Shown: piece after piece, positions 8,578-17,639 of the stretch
Layout: the number at the start of each line of letters is the position of its first letter
Numbering within the stretch: position 1 is the first letter of the stretch
NCBI GenBank assembly: GCA_964503335.1
Contig: CAZCZZ010000004.1
Coordinates: forward strand, 1 to 64,000
DNA length: 64,000 nt
Direction of reading: 5' to 3'
Source: CAZCZZ01 sp964503335
Lineage (GTDB): Bacteria; Verrucomicrobiota; Kiritimatiellia; CAIVKH01
The notes under the pieces: generated by a model
Database searches by the model: none
What the model was told of the DNA's origin: nothing
What the model saw: the letters and a program-made list of their open reading frames with translations, nothing else
Made by a program: the position numbers and the translations under genes

Positions 8578-9531
8578 TCAGTCGCCCTTCTTTGCCGTGA
8601 TGTGCGTTCCCGTCTTGCCCGCCATGGCTTGTTCGATCAAATCGGGCTTGGTGATGACGACGCGACGGCCACCGTGCTCGAGAAATGCGATCGCGGCCTC
8701 GATCTTCGGCTTCATGCTGCCCGCCGCAAACTGTCCGGCTTTGAGATGCTTCTTCACCTCGGCGAGCGAAATCCGGTCGATGTCCACCTGCTCCGGCTTT
8801 CCGAAGTTCAGCGCCACCTTCTCCACGCCGGTGGAAATGAGCAGGACCTTCGCCTTCAGGTTCGCGGCGAGAAGGGCCGAGGCCGCGTCCTTGTCGATCA
8901 CGGCGGGACAACCCTCCAGCAGGCCGCCCTTCTTCTTCACGACAGGAATTCCGCCGCCGCCCACGGCGATAACAATGACATCCTTCTTGAGCAGGCTCCG
9001 GATCACCGGCTCTTCAATCACGGCCAGCGGCTTTGGTGATGGCACCACGCGCCGCCATCCGCGTCCTGCGTCTTCCTTCACCGCCCACCCATCCACATCG
9101 TGGTGCTTCTTCGCCTCGTCCTCGCTGTAGAAGGGGCCGATCGGCTTCGAAGGATTCGCGAAGTCCGGATCGTTGCGATTCACCAGGACCTGGGTCACGA
9201 CGGTCGCCACGGGCTTCCAGATGCGACGACGACGAAGCTCGTTCTCGAGCGTCTGTTGAATCTGGTAGCCAATCGCACCCTGCGTATCCGCGACGCAGCT
9301 TTCCAGCGGAATCTGGTGCAATACATCCTTCGCCAATTCCGAGCGCAACAGGATGAATCCGACCTGCGGACCGTTGCCGTGCGTGATCACAACACGCCAC
9401 CCGTCGGCGACCAACGCCGCGATGTGATGGGCCGTTTCGCCCGCGGCACGGTATTGGTCCAGCACCGTCATGTGGCTGCTGTCCTTGATCAGGGAGTTGC
9501 CCCCGATCGCTATGACGACGAGTTTACGCAT
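8578..9531 (-). CDS. arcC: carbamate kinase
   Basis: Amino-acid-kinase-fold enzyme, 317 aa, that makes ATP from carbamoyl phosphate and ADP, yielding carbamate that decays to CO2 and ammonia. Family motifs seen: GGNSLI at the N-terminus, THGNGPQVG near residue 50, PIGPFYSEDEAKK (the lid subdomain), AVGGGGIPVV and VIDKDAASALLA. It overlaps the ygeW stop by 8 bp, so carbamoyl phosphate made by the YgeW carbamoyltransferase would be used directly for substrate-level phosphorylation. In E. coli the same pair is part of the yge-yqe purine cluster (yqeA). Confidence 0.93.
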   Translation of the reverse strand: MRKLVVIAIGGNSLIKDSSHMTVLDQYRAAGETAHHIAALVADGWRVVITHGNGPQVGFILLRSELAKDVLHQIPLESCVADTQGAIGYQIQQTLENELRRRRIWKPVATVVTQVLVNRNDPDFANPSKPIGPFYSEDEAKKHHDVDGWAVKEDAGRGWRRVVPSPKPLAVIEEPVIRSLLKKDVIVIAVGGGGIPVVKKKGGLLEGCPAVIDKDAASALLAANLKAKVLLISTGVEKVALNFGKPEQVDIDRISLAEVKKHLKAGQFAAGSMKPKIEAAIAFLEHGGRRVVITKPDLIEQAMAGKTGTHITAKKGD

Positions 9532-10744
9532 CGCGTTTCAAGAACGTGGGTACAAGTTGTCGGGGCACTGCATTGCGAGCGAGTTCTGCGAGAACGCCCG
9601 CAGGGTCCGGGAAGCGACTCGTCAGCATCATCGCCGCGATGATGTACGGCTTGCAGCTCGCTTCCTTATATGTCGGGATGCGGTAGCGCTCAAACACGCT
9701 GGCCGCCACCTCGCCCTGCTTGCACGAGACGCCCGAGATGTCCGCCGGGAGACAGTGCATGTAGAGCGCGGAGCCGTCGCGCGTGCGCTTCATCTTCTCT
9801 TCCGTGCACTCCCAGTCTTTGTGTGTCGCATTCTCCGCGAGACACGACTTCTCAAGCTGCTTGAGACCGTCGCGGTCATCATTCCGGAGCAGGCCCGTGC
9901 GCTTCTCCATGACGCTGAAGGAAGCCCACGACTTCGGATACACGATGTCCGCGTCCTTGAACGCCTCGTCCATCGAGTGCGTTTTCACGAAACTTCCGCC
10001 GGACGCCTTGGCCTGTTTTGCGGCAAGCGAAACAACGTCGGGGATGAGTTCATAACCTTCGGGGTGACCCAGCGCGACATGCATGCCGAAGCGTGTCATG
10101 AGACCGATGATACCCTGCGGAACCGACAGCGGTTTGCCGTAACTCGGCGAGTACGCCCAGGTCATGGCGATCTTCTTGCCCTTCAGCTTGTCGAGCGAGC
10201 CGAAGTGTTCCTTCAGCCACATCAGATCGGCCATCGCCTGCGTGGGATGATCAACATCGCACTGGAGGTTCACGATGGCGGGACGCTGAGGGAGCACGGC
10301 GTTCTTGAATCCGTCATCCAGGGCTTCTCCTACTTCTTTCATGTAGGTGTGGCCCGCGCCCAGGAACATATCGTCGCGAATGCCGATCACTTCCGTGAGG
10401 AACGAGATCATGTTCGCCGTCTCGCGCACGGTTTCGCCGTGGGCGATCTGTGACTTGCCTTCATCGAGGTCCTGCACCGCAAGCCCGAGCAGATTCGCGG
10501 CGGAGGCAAACGAGAATCGCGTGCGTGTGGAGTTGTCGCGGAAGTTGGACACGGCAAGGCCGCTGTCAAACACGCGGCACGACTTGTTGTTGTGATGCAA
10601 GGCGCGCAGCCCTTCGGCGACGCTGAGGATAACACTCAACTCGTCGATGGATTTGTCCCACGTCAGGAGGAAGTCCTTTCCGTAGAGCGACGACTTGCGC
10701 TGGCGGATTCCGGCCAGCAGGGCGTTCATTTCTTTTGTCTTCAT
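9524..10744 (-). CDS. ygeW: knotted carbamoyltransferase YgeW
   Basis: 406-aa member of the aspartate/ornithine carbamoyltransferase superfamily. FRDNSTRTRFSFASAANLLG near residue 70 is the carbamoyl-phosphate-binding STRTR loop; CDVDHPTQAMADL is the HPTQ motif; MHCLPAD near residue 330 is the HCLP motif. The insertion pattern and length fit the YgeW group, whose substrate is not certain and which is associated with anaerobic purine breakdown. AAGGAG-type Shine-Dalgarno sequence (AAGGAGcattATG) supports the ATG at 10744. It is divergent from L-serine dehydratase with only about 40 bp between starts, so they probably share a control region. It probably works in the phosphorolytic direction with carbamate kinase. 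Confidence 0.9.
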   Translation of the reverse strand: MKTKEMNALLAGIRQRKSSLYGKDFLLTWDKSIDELSVILSVAEGLRALHHNNKSCRVFDSGLAVSNFRDNSTRTRFSFASAANLLGLAVQDLDEGKSQIAHGETVRETANMISFLTEVIGIRDDMFLGAGHTYMKEVGEALDDGFKNAVLPQRPAIVNLQCDVDHPTQAMADLMWLKEHFGSLDKLKGKKIAMTWAYSPSYGKPLSVPQGIIGLMTRFGMHVALGHPEGYELIPDVVSLAAKQAKASGGSFVKTHSMDEAFKDADIVYPKSWASFSVMEKRTGLLRNDDRDGLKQLEKSCLAENATHKDWECTEEKMKRTRDGSALYMHCLPADISGVSCKQGEVAASVFERYRIPTYKEASCKPYIIAAMMLTSRFPDPAGVLAELARNAVPRQLVPTFLKRDA

Positions 10745-10788
10745 AATGCTCCTTTTTCAAACCATTCGGGTGTATCGTGATCGATGTG

Positions 10789-12078
10789 ATGCACACGGGT
10801 ATTGAATCGATTTTCGAGACCTTCAAAGTGGGCGCGGGACCTTCCAGTTCCCACAGCATCGGACCGCAGCGCGCGGCCACGCTCTTCGTGGCGATGCTCG
10901 GACATCGTCCGCCAAAGATTCGCGTTACGCTGCTCGGCAGCCTTGCGGCGACAGGCCGTGGCCATCTCACGGACCAGACGATTTCCCGCGCGCTGGGCGA
11001 TATTCCGCACGAGATTGTGTGGGACAACGAAACGCCGACACCGCATCACCCGAACACCATGGTGTTTGAAGCGCTCGACGCGAACGGCGCTTTGATTCGT
11101 CGCTGGAACGCCTACAGCGTGGGCGGCGGCTCCCTCGAGGACGACAAGGGTGAAGTCGGGACGAAGGACATCGTTCGCTATCCCGTGCTGAACATCAGCG
11201 AGGCGCTGGCGCTCTGTGAAAAGGACCATCTGTCCTTCTGGCAGCTGGTCGAGCGACATGAACCTGGCCTGTGGCCTCGTGTCGACAAGATCTGGCAGGT
11301 CATGCGCGAAAGCGTGGAGCGCGGGTTGAAGAGCACGCAGACGCTTTTGCCCGGCACGTTGAATCTGCCGCGGCGCGCGCATACCACGCACCTCCGCGCG
11401 CAGAATCTGCAGAGCCCGCATCGTGACCTGGCGTTGCTCTCGGCCTTCTCGCTCGCCGTCTCCGAGGAGAACGCGAATGGCGGATTGATCGTCACCGCCC
11501 CGTCGTGCGGTCCCGCCGGCGTCGTGCCCGGCCTGCTTTACTACTTTGAGACCGTCAAAGGTTCTTCCCGCGACGAGATTCGTCGCGCACTCGTCACCGC
11601 AGGCCTTTTCGGATCGGTCATCCGCGCCAACGCGTCCGTTTCCGGCGCCGAGGTCGGCTGCCAGGGCGAAATCGGGTCGGCCTGCTCCATGGCTGCGGCC
11701 GCTGGTTCGCAGCTGCTCGGCGGCTCGCTGCACCAGATTGAGTACGCCGCCGAAATCGGGATGGAGCATCATCTCGGACTCACGTGCGATCCCGTCGAAG
11801 GCTACGTGCAGATTCCGTGCATCGAGCGCAACATGACGGCGTGTTTGCGCGCCTTCGAGTGTGCGTCCTTCTCCATGCTGACCGACGGAATTCACAAGGT
11901 CAGCTTCGACGACGTGGTCGACGTGATGTATCGCACGGGCAAGGACCTGCAGAGTGCTTACCGTGAAACCGCGCGCGGCGGACTTGCGGCCCTCTGGCAA
12001 CGACGCATGAGCCACTCCGAAGCGGTCGCTTCGAGCGTCACACCGGACGGCTCCATCGCCCGTAATCGTTGCGACTGA
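10789..12078 (+). CDS. sdaA: L-serine ammonia-lyase (iron-sulfur type, single chain)
   Basis: Deaminates L-serine to pyruvate and ammonia with a [4Fe-4S] cluster. About 429 aa with fused beta and alpha domains. GAGPSSSHSIGPQ near residue 17 and GSLAATGRGHLTD near 60 mark the beta domain. APSCGPAGVVPG, GCQGEIGSACSMAAAAG and the later IPCIERN hold the cluster cysteines of the alpha domain. I prefer the ATG at 10789 over the in-frame GTG at 10777, since family members start just before the I(F)ETF(K) segment; no good ribosome site decides it. Set among purine-degradation genes, it would convert serine from that pathway to pyruvate. Confidence 0.92.
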   Translation: MHTGIESIFETFKVGAGPSSSHSIGPQRAATLFVAMLGHRPPKIRVTLLGSLAATGRGHLTDQTISRALGDIPHEIVWDNETPTPHHPNTMVFEALDANGALIRRWNAYSVGGGSLEDDKGEVGTKDIVRYPVLNISEALALCEKDHLSFWQLVERHEPGLWPRVDKIWQVMRESVERGLKSTQTLLPGTLNLPRRAHTTHLRAQNLQSPHRDLALLSAFSLAVSEENANGGLIVTAPSCGPAGVVPGLLYYFETVKGSSRDEIRRALVTAGLFGSVIRANASVSGAEVGCQGEIGSACSMAAAAGSQLLGGSLHQIEYAAEIGMEHHLGLTCDPVEGYVQIPCIERNMTACLRAFECASFSMLTDGIHKVSFDDVVDVMYRTGKDLQSAYRETARGGLAALWQRRMSHSEAVASSVTPDGSIARNRCD

Positions 12079-12110
12079 CATGGTCCATGTCCTTTCCTTC
12101 ACCCGCCTTT

Positions 12111-12169
12111 GGTAGGGCGAACCGTCCCGGTGAGCCGCGGGCGGCTCGGCAGGGACGCCTCGCCCTACC
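12111..12169. repeat. palindromic dispersed repeat, copy 1 (GGTAGGGCGA...TCGCCCTACC)
   Basis: Two oppositely oriented 28-29-base arms, the first starting GGTAGGGCGAACCGTCCC and the second ending CGCCTCGCCCTACC, face each other and can form a long stem between sdaA and ygeY. The same arm sequences recur at 48396-48463 in the opposite relative order. The right arm abuts the ygeY stop. It resembles a REP-type element, and it may also end transcription of both converging genes. Confidence 0.8.
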
Positions 12170-13356
12170 TACCTTCCGTACGCTTCCACGAATCCCGCAT
12201 AAAACGCCGCGGCTCGAACAAGATGTTCGACCTCGACGCATTCATTCGGTGCGTGTGCGAAATGTTCGTGGCCGGGACCGAAACCGATCGTAGGGATGCC
12301 GTGCATGCCGGCGGTGGCGATTCCGTTCGTGCTGAAGGTCCAGTGGCCGACGGTGGGCTTGCTGTCGAAAACGCTCTCGTAAGCGGCCCGCGCGATTTTC
12401 ACTTCTTTCGTCGATTCCGGCATTTCCCAGGTCGGGAAATACTTCTTCGTCGGATAGGTCAGCCCGGTGTAGCTCGGTACTTCGTAGGTAAGCACGGTGA
12501 CCTTGGCTTTCGCCTTCTTCACCGAGGGCAGTGCCTTGATTTCCGCGACCGCGGTCTTTTCCGTTTCACCCACCGTGAGACGGCGATCGAGATGAATCGT
12601 GCAGCCATCGGCGACAGCACAGAGACTCGGCGAGCGTGAGCGGATATGGCTGATTGTGACGGTGCCTTTGCCGAGCGGCTTCCGCGGCTTCAAGCGCTCG
12701 TTCAGCTTCTCGATGTCGGCAATAATGCCGGCCATCTTGTAGACCGCGTTGACGCCGCGTTCCGGAGCGGACCCGTGGCAGGATACACCTGTGGTCTCGA
12801 CTTCAATTTCCATGCGGCCACGGTGCCCACGATAGATGCGGAGGCTAGTCGGCTCGGTGATGACCACGACGTCGGGTCGAATCTTGTCCTCGCGCACGAT
12901 GTACTGCCAGCAGAGTCCGTCGCAGTCCTCCTCCTGCACCGTCGCCGTCACATAAAGCGTCACGTCTTTCGGGAACCCGGTCATCTTCAACATCGCGCCT
13001 GCATACACCGCTGCGGCCACGCCACCCTTCATGTCGCTGCAGCCGCGTCCGTAGAGCACGCCCTTCTTCAGCACGGGGTCGAACGGATCAGTCTTCCACT
13101 GCTTGAGGTCGCCGACGTCGACCGTGTCGATATGTCCGTCGATCGCGATGACGCGCTTGCCTTTACCAATGCGACCGATGACGTTCCCCATCGGGTCCAC
13201 GCGAACTTCGTCGTAACCGAGCTTCTTCATCTCGGCCTCAATCCGCCGCGCTACAGTGCCCTCCTGGCTGCTGAGGGACTTGATGGCGATGATGTCGCGC
13301 ATGAAGTTCAAAAGAGGTGCTTCGTTCTCTCTCGCCAGATCCAGATACTTGCTCAT
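12169..13356 (-). CDS. ygeY: YgeY-family Zn-dependent hydrolase (M20 peptidase fold)
   Basis: 395-aa M20/ArgE/DapE-fold amidohydrolase of the YgeY group, often listed as selenium-metabolism-linked and found in anaerobic purine clusters. Metal ligands and catalytic residues appear in order: AIDGHIDTVDVG (His, Asp), GRGCSDMKGG (bridging Asp), TATVQEEDCDG (Glu-Glu), and GPGHEHFAHAPNE (His) near the end. The ATG at 13356 gives the family length; upstream sequence in frame is non-conserved repeat DNA. It lies about 90 bp downstream of the PLP enzyme on the same strand. A linear ureido or acylated amino acid is a plausible substrate; the true one is not known. Confidence 0.88.
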   Translation of the reverse strand: MSKYLDLARENEAPLLNFMRDIIAIKSLSSQEGTVARRIEAEMKKLGYDEVRVDPMGNVIGRIGKGKRVIAIDGHIDTVDVGDLKQWKTDPFDPVLKKGVLYGRGCSDMKGGVAAAVYAGAMLKMTGFPKDVTLYVTATVQEEDCDGLCWQYIVREDKIRPDVVVITEPTSLRIYRGHRGRMEIEVETTGVSCHGSAPERGVNAVYKMAGIIADIEKLNERLKPRKPLGKGTVTISHIRSRSPSLCAVADGCTIHLDRRLTVGETEKTAVAEIKALPSVKKAKAKVTVLTYEVPSYTGLTYPTKKYFPTWEMPESTKEVKIARAAYESVFDSKPTVGHWTFSTNGIATAGMHGIPTIGFGPGHEHFAHAPNECVEVEHLVRAAAFYAGFVEAYGR

Positions 13357-13375
13357 GTGTCTTACTCCTGCTCCG

Positions 13376-13425
13376 TTTTCCAAGGATTGGGACCCGGCCC
13401 GAGGCCTTTCCCCAAGGATTGGAAA
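13376..13425. repeat. intergenic element with paired CCAAGGATTGG motifs
   Basis: TTTTCCAAGGATTGG at 13376-13390 and CCCCAAGGATTGGAAA at 13410-13425 flank a GC-rich centre. The outer TTTTCC/GGAAA parts are inverted. It lies between the PLP enzyme and ygeY. Similar TTTCCAA-type intergenic pairs are common in PVC genomes in my recollection; I found only this one here, so dispersal cannot be shown. Confidence 0.45.
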
Positions 13426-13444
13426 GGCCCCGGTACCGGTCCCC

Positions 13445-14932
13445 TCACCGTAGCGACGCAAGGACGCCCGTCGCCGCGTTGAATTCGTCGATCAATTGGT
13501 CCCACTCGGCCACTTGCTCCGGAGAAAAGACTTCTTTCCAGAAGTCCTCGTCCCATAACCGGTTCAGCTCGTCCGAGCTCTTGCCCTGCTGCTCGACCCA
13601 CGTGAAATACTTGAACTGGTGCAGCGCCTTGCGGTCGAAGTAAGTCAGCTCGCGCACGTGGTCCGTCGTGATGCCCTGGAGATAGCGCGCGTAGTGCATC
13701 GCCGCCTTCTCGCGCGTGTAGGCGCCTTCGGCTGTCGCCATTTCTTCCATACGCGACGCATAAAGCTCCATCGAGTCAGTCATCGGGAAGAAGATGACGT
13801 CGCGGGAGTCCATGTCGTAGTACTTCGCGGCCTTGATCGCGGCAACCATGTTGCAGATGCACGAGATGCCGGCGAGGCCGAGCTGGCTTATGGTCGACGC
13901 TTTTACGCCGGCGGCCTTCAGGAACTCGAGCCCTTCCGGCTCGTTGAAGAGACGCATGATCTGCATCGTCTGCTCGTCGTCGATCGCCGCCACCATGTCG
14001 GTGTTCCGCACGTTGTGGATCCACGGCACATGCTTGTCGCCGATGCCCTCAATGCGGTGCGCGCCGAAGCCGAACTGGTACAGCGTGGGACACTGCAGGG
14101 CCTCCGTCGCGACCACGCGGATGCCCGGATGCTTTGTGCGCAGGAAATCGCCTGCGGCGATGGTGCCCGCCGAGCCGGTTGCGCTGACGTAGCCGGAGAG
14201 ACGGCCGCCTTTCGGTGCATACTCGCGCTGGAAGATTTCCTCCACGATGCCGCCGGTCATGTTGTAGTGCCAGATCGCGTTCCCGAATTCCTCGAACTGG
14301 TTGAAGATCACGATCTTGTTGCCGCGCGTGTGGCGCAGCTCCCAGCACTTGTCGTAGATCTCCTTCACGTTCGATTCCGTGCCGGGTGTGGCGATGATCT
14401 CGTCGGTCCCGATTTCCTTGAGCCATTCAAACCGCTCGCGGCTCATGCCCTCGGGAAGGATCGCGACGGCGGGACACCCCAGAAGCGCGCAGTCATAGGC
14501 GCCGCCGCGACAGTAGTTGCCGGTCGAAGGCCAGACGGCCTTCTGCGTGGTCGGATCGAAGTTTCCGGATACAAGTCGCGGGACGAGGCAGCCATAGGCC
14601 GCGCCGACTTTGTGTGCGCCTGTCGGAAACCATTTGCCCGCGATACCCACCACCTTGGCCTCGACGCCGGTGATGGCCGACGGGAATTCGAGGAAATTGC
14701 CGTTGCCGAAACCGCCGCCCTTTTTCTTCGGCTCGTTCTTCCAGGTGATGCGGAAGAGGTTGAGCGGGTCGATGTCCCAGAGGCCGATACCCTTGAGTTT
14801 CTGCACGATCTTTGCGGGGATCTTTGAGGGGTCCTTCTGCTGCGCAAACGTCGGAAGAATGACCTTCTGCTCCCGCGCCCGCTTGACGGCCCTTGCGAGG
14901 ACTTCGTCGTTTCTGGACTGGATGATCTTCAT
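13445..14932 (-). CDS. fold-type II PLP-dependent lyase/synthase, purine-cluster type
   Basis: 495-aa pyridoxal-phosphate enzyme. The Schiff-base lysine is likely in WFPTGAHKVGAAYG near residue 95. WPSTGNYCRGGAYDCALLG is the substrate-carboxylate loop, and SATGSAGTIAAGDFL near 240 binds the PLP phosphate. It is longer than cysteine synthase and is not a close match to YgeX diaminopropionate ammonia-lyase, but it occupies the corresponding place beside ygeY. I infer it cleaves an amino acid formed during purine breakdown, for example to pyruvate and ammonia. The start at 14932 follows a GGAG ribosome site by about 8 bp. It is divergent from the MoaD-like gene across about 150 bp. Confidence 0.78.
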   Translation of the reverse strand: MKIIQSRNDEVLARAVKRAREQKVILPTFAQQKDPSKIPAKIVQKLKGIGLWDIDPLNLFRITWKNEPKKKGGGFGNGNFLEFPSAITGVEAKVVGIAGKWFPTGAHKVGAAYGCLVPRLVSGNFDPTTQKAVWPSTGNYCRGGAYDCALLGCPAVAILPEGMSRERFEWLKEIGTDEIIATPGTESNVKEIYDKCWELRHTRGNKIVIFNQFEEFGNAIWHYNMTGGIVEEIFQREYAPKGGRLSGYVSATGSAGTIAAGDFLRTKHPGIRVVATEALQCPTLYQFGFGAHRIEGIGDKHVPWIHNVRNTDMVAAIDDEQTMQIMRLFNEPEGLEFLKAAGVKASTISQLGLAGISCICNMVAAIKAAKYYDMDSRDVIFFPMTDSMELYASRMEEMATAEGAYTREKAAMHYARYLQGITTDHVRELTYFDRKALHQFKYFTWVEQQGKSSDELNRLWDEDFWKEVFSPEQVAEWDQLIDEFNAATGVLASLR

Positions 14933-15085
14933 TCCCCCATCTCCTGGATCCAATGCCCCTGATCTGCAGAAAAGTCTGCTCCCGGGGTCCGCATGAGGCA
15001 ATCGGAAGGGGGCTTCCAAACCCCCGATATGGGCATCAGCCCTTCCCCGATGGTGGGACCGGAAACGCCGTGCTATCGTGGCTTT

Positions 15086-15319
15086 ATGAAGATCACGCTC
15101 GAGTACGCAGCGATGGTCAGGGTGAACGCGCCGCCCAGCGGAAGCAGCTACGAGCTGCCCGACGGCTCCACCGCCTCCGACCTACTCGACGCCCTCGGAA
15201 TCAGCAAGGCCCACAAACCCACCATGGCCGTCTTCATCCACAACAAACGCGTCCTGCTCTCACACCCCATCCGCGAAGATGACCACGTCTACCTGACTAT
15301 ACCGTTTGGCGGGGGTTGA
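15086..15319 (+). CDS. MoaD/ThiS-like ubiquitin-fold sulfur carrier
   Basis: 77-aa beta-grasp protein ending in Gly-Gly (IPFGGG at the very C-terminus), the activatable tail of MoaD and ThiS carriers. DGSTASDLLDALGI and the VFIHNK...DHVYLTIPF strands match the fold. The ATG at 15086 lies about 10 bp after a TATCGT hexamer, so the message may have a very short leader. The stop overlaps the end of the molybdenum hydroxylase gene tail to tail by 23 bp. No E1-like activator is nearby. It could feed sulfur to molybdopterin or to the sulfido ligand of the adjacent hydroxylase; that is inference from location. Confidence 0.75.
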   Translation: MKITLEYAAMVRVNAPPSGSSYELPDGSTASDLLDALGISKAHKPTMAVFIHNKRVLLSHPIREDDHVYLTIPFGGG

Positions 15320-17639
15320 CGGCGTTCATCGCACGCCAGACCTTCTCCGCGGTAAACGGGCCTTCGCGCAATCTCACGCCGACGGCGTTGTAGATGGCGT
15401 TGGAGATCGCGGGGAGCGGGCCGTTGATGCAGATTTCGGAGACGCTTTTTGCGCCATACGGGCCGGTGTTCTCGTAGCTGGGGACGAGGATCGTCTTGAT
15501 CTCCGGTTTGTCGCGCATCGAGAACAGTTTGTACTGCTGGAACGTGGCGTTGAGCATGCGACCCTTGTCGTTGAAGACGTAGTCCTCCGTCAGCGCGTAG
15601 CTGATGCCGTTCATCACGCCGCCTTCGGTTTGTCCTTCCGCCAGCTTCGGATTGATCGCCGTTCCGCAGTCGACGGCGGCGACATATCGAATGACGCGGA
15701 CGCGTCCCGTTTCCGTGTCGACTTCGACCTCCGCGAAGTGGGCCGAAAAGGGCGGCGGCGATTTGTGCGAAATCTTCGACGACAGCGCACCGATCTGAAA
15801 CTGGTCCTGGCCGTACATCGAGCGGATCGCGATATCGCCGTAGCTCACGCTGCCCGACCCGTCCTTCGCCACGACGCACGCATGTTCAATCTTCATCTCG
15901 GAGGGCTTCTTTCCGAGAATCGCTGCGCCCACGTCGAGGAGCTGTTTGCAGACCTTCTCCGCCGCGTTCTTCACTGCCATGCCGCTGAGGTATGTCGTGC
16001 TCGACGCATACGCGCCGACGTCGAACGGTGTGAGGTCGGTATCCGACGAGTAGACAAGAATCTTGTCGAGATCCACGTTCAAGGTCTCGGCAGCGATCTG
16101 GGCGAGCACGGTGTCGCTGCCCGTACCGAGGTCGGTCGCTCCCATCAGCAGATTGAACGATCCGTCCTCGTTCATCTTCAGCGATGCGGCGCCCATGTCG
16201 ATTTCGGGGATGCTGGAACCCTGCATCAGGCAGGCGACTCCGATTCCGCGACGATAGCGTCCGGTCTTCTTCCGCCAGTCGCCGCGCTTCTTCCATCCGA
16301 TTTCCTTCGCGCCGACCTTGATGCACTTTGCGAGTTCGCAGCTTCCGATGGACTGCTCCACGCCGGCCTTGCCCTCGCCCAGCGCACGGAACACCGGCGA
16401 TGTTTCACCGGATCGAATGTGGTTCATCTGCCGGAACGCGAGCGGGTCCATCCCTATCTTCTCCGCCAGCTCATCCATCGCACACTCGACCGCGAGCGAG
16501 GACTGCGTTGCGCCATAGCCACGATACGCACCACCCACCGGCAAGTTCGTGTACACCGCTGTGCCCGTAAAATGGATGTTTTGCGCGCGGTACAGCGGCA
16601 GCATCTTGCTTCCGCAGTTGCAGACCACGGTCAACGCGTGTCCGCCATAGGCGCCGGTATTTGAAAGACAATCCATCCCGATTGCCGTGATCGTTCCATC
16701 CTTCTTTGCGGCAAGACGCAGCCGCGTGCGAATCGGGTGCCGGGTGCGGGAACTGACGAACTCCTCTTCGCGAGTGAAGCTGAGAAGACACGGCTTTCCG
16801 GTGCGCAGGGCCATCATCGCGACCACGTCTTCCATCAGCACTTCCTGCTTCACACCGAAACCGCCGCCGATGCGGGGCTTGATGACGCGAATGCGGCGGA
16901 CGGGGATCTCCAGGCATTGCGCAACGATCCGTCGAACATGGAACGGCACCTGGGTGCTCGTCACGATCGTGAGTCGTCCCTCGGGATCGATGTACGCAAA
17001 CGCCACGTGTGTCTCGATTGGACAGTGCTGGCCGTAATGCGCGTAGTAGGACTGATCGACGACTTCGTCGGCTTCGCCGATTCCCTTCTCGATCGAACCC
17101 ACATCCATCCCGACGAATGCCGCCATGTTCTTCTGCGGCTCGTACGGCACGGGAATCTTGGCGTGTGCATCCGGCTCGTCGTGGATGACCGGCGCGCCGT
17201 CCTTCATCGCGTCCTCCGCACTCAGCACGGCGGGCAGGACTTTGTACTCCACCCGGATCGCGGCCAGCGCCGCTTCCGCGATTTCTTCGGTGTCGGCGGC
17301 TACTGCGGCGACACGGTCGCCGACGTAGCGAACCTTCGTATCAAACATGAAGCTGTCATACGGCGACGGTTCAGGGAACCCCTGCCCCGCCGTCGTGTGC
17401 GGAACACGCGGGACGTTGCCGTGGTAGAGGACGCAATGCACGCCGGGCATTGTCTCCGCAGCCGAGATGTCGATCGACGTGATCACGGCATGCGCATGCG
17501 GGCTCCACAGGAACTTGATGTGAAGGCTGTCTTCCGGCGCGCGGTCCGCAGCGAACATCGGCTTGCCTAGCGCGAGGGCCATGGCGTCGATCTTGCGGAG
17601 CGACTGGTTGACGACTTTGAAATCACGCTTCGCGCTCAT
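15297..17639 (-). CDS. xanthine dehydrogenase-type molybdenum-binding subunit
   Basis: 780-aa large subunit of a xanthine-oxidase-family molybdenum hydroxylase. KPRIGGGFGVKQE near 265 and GGAYRGYGATQS near 385 are pterin-binding loops. GAKSVSEICINGPLPAI near the C-terminus contains the position of the catalytic Glu. I set the start at 17639 (MSAKRDF), because the frame upstream overlaps the FeS gene out of frame and is spurious. The ATG overlaps the FeS-subunit stop by 4 bp. It would hydroxylate a purine (hypoxanthine, xanthine) or run in the reductive direction on urate; substrate is not deducible from what I see. Confidence 0.92.
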   Translation of the reverse strand: MSAKRDFKVVNQSLRKIDAMALALGKPMFAADRAPEDSLHIKFLWSPHAHAVITSIDISAAETMPGVHCVLYHGNVPRVPHTTAGQGFPEPSPYDSFMFDTKVRYVGDRVAAVAADTEEIAEAALAAIRVEYKVLPAVLSAEDAMKDGAPVIHDEPDAHAKIPVPYEPQKNMAAFVGMDVGSIEKGIGEADEVVDQSYYAHYGQHCPIETHVAFAYIDPEGRLTIVTSTQVPFHVRRIVAQCLEIPVRRIRVIKPRIGGGFGVKQEVLMEDVVAMMALRTGKPCLLSFTREEEFVSSRTRHPIRTRLRLAAKKDGTITAIGMDCLSNTGAYGGHALTVVCNCGSKMLPLYRAQNIHFTGTAVYTNLPVGGAYRGYGATQSSLAVECAMDELAEKIGMDPLAFRQMNHIRSGETSPVFRALGEGKAGVEQSIGSCELAKCIKVGAKEIGWKKRGDWRKKTGRYRRGIGVACLMQGSSIPEIDMGAASLKMNEDGSFNLLMGATDLGTGSDTVLAQIAAETLNVDLDKILVYSSDTDLTPFDVGAYASSTTYLSGMAVKNAAEKVCKQLLDVGAAILGKKPSEMKIEHACVVAKDGSGSVSYGDIAIRSMYGQDQFQIGALSSKISHKSPPPFSAHFAEVEVDTETGRVRVIRYVAAVDCGTAINPKLAEGQTEGGVMNGISYALTEDYVFNDKGRMLNATFQQYKLFSMRDKPEIKTILVPSYENTGPYGAKSVSEICINGPLPAISNAIYNAVGVRLREGPFTAEKVWRAMNAVNPRQTV

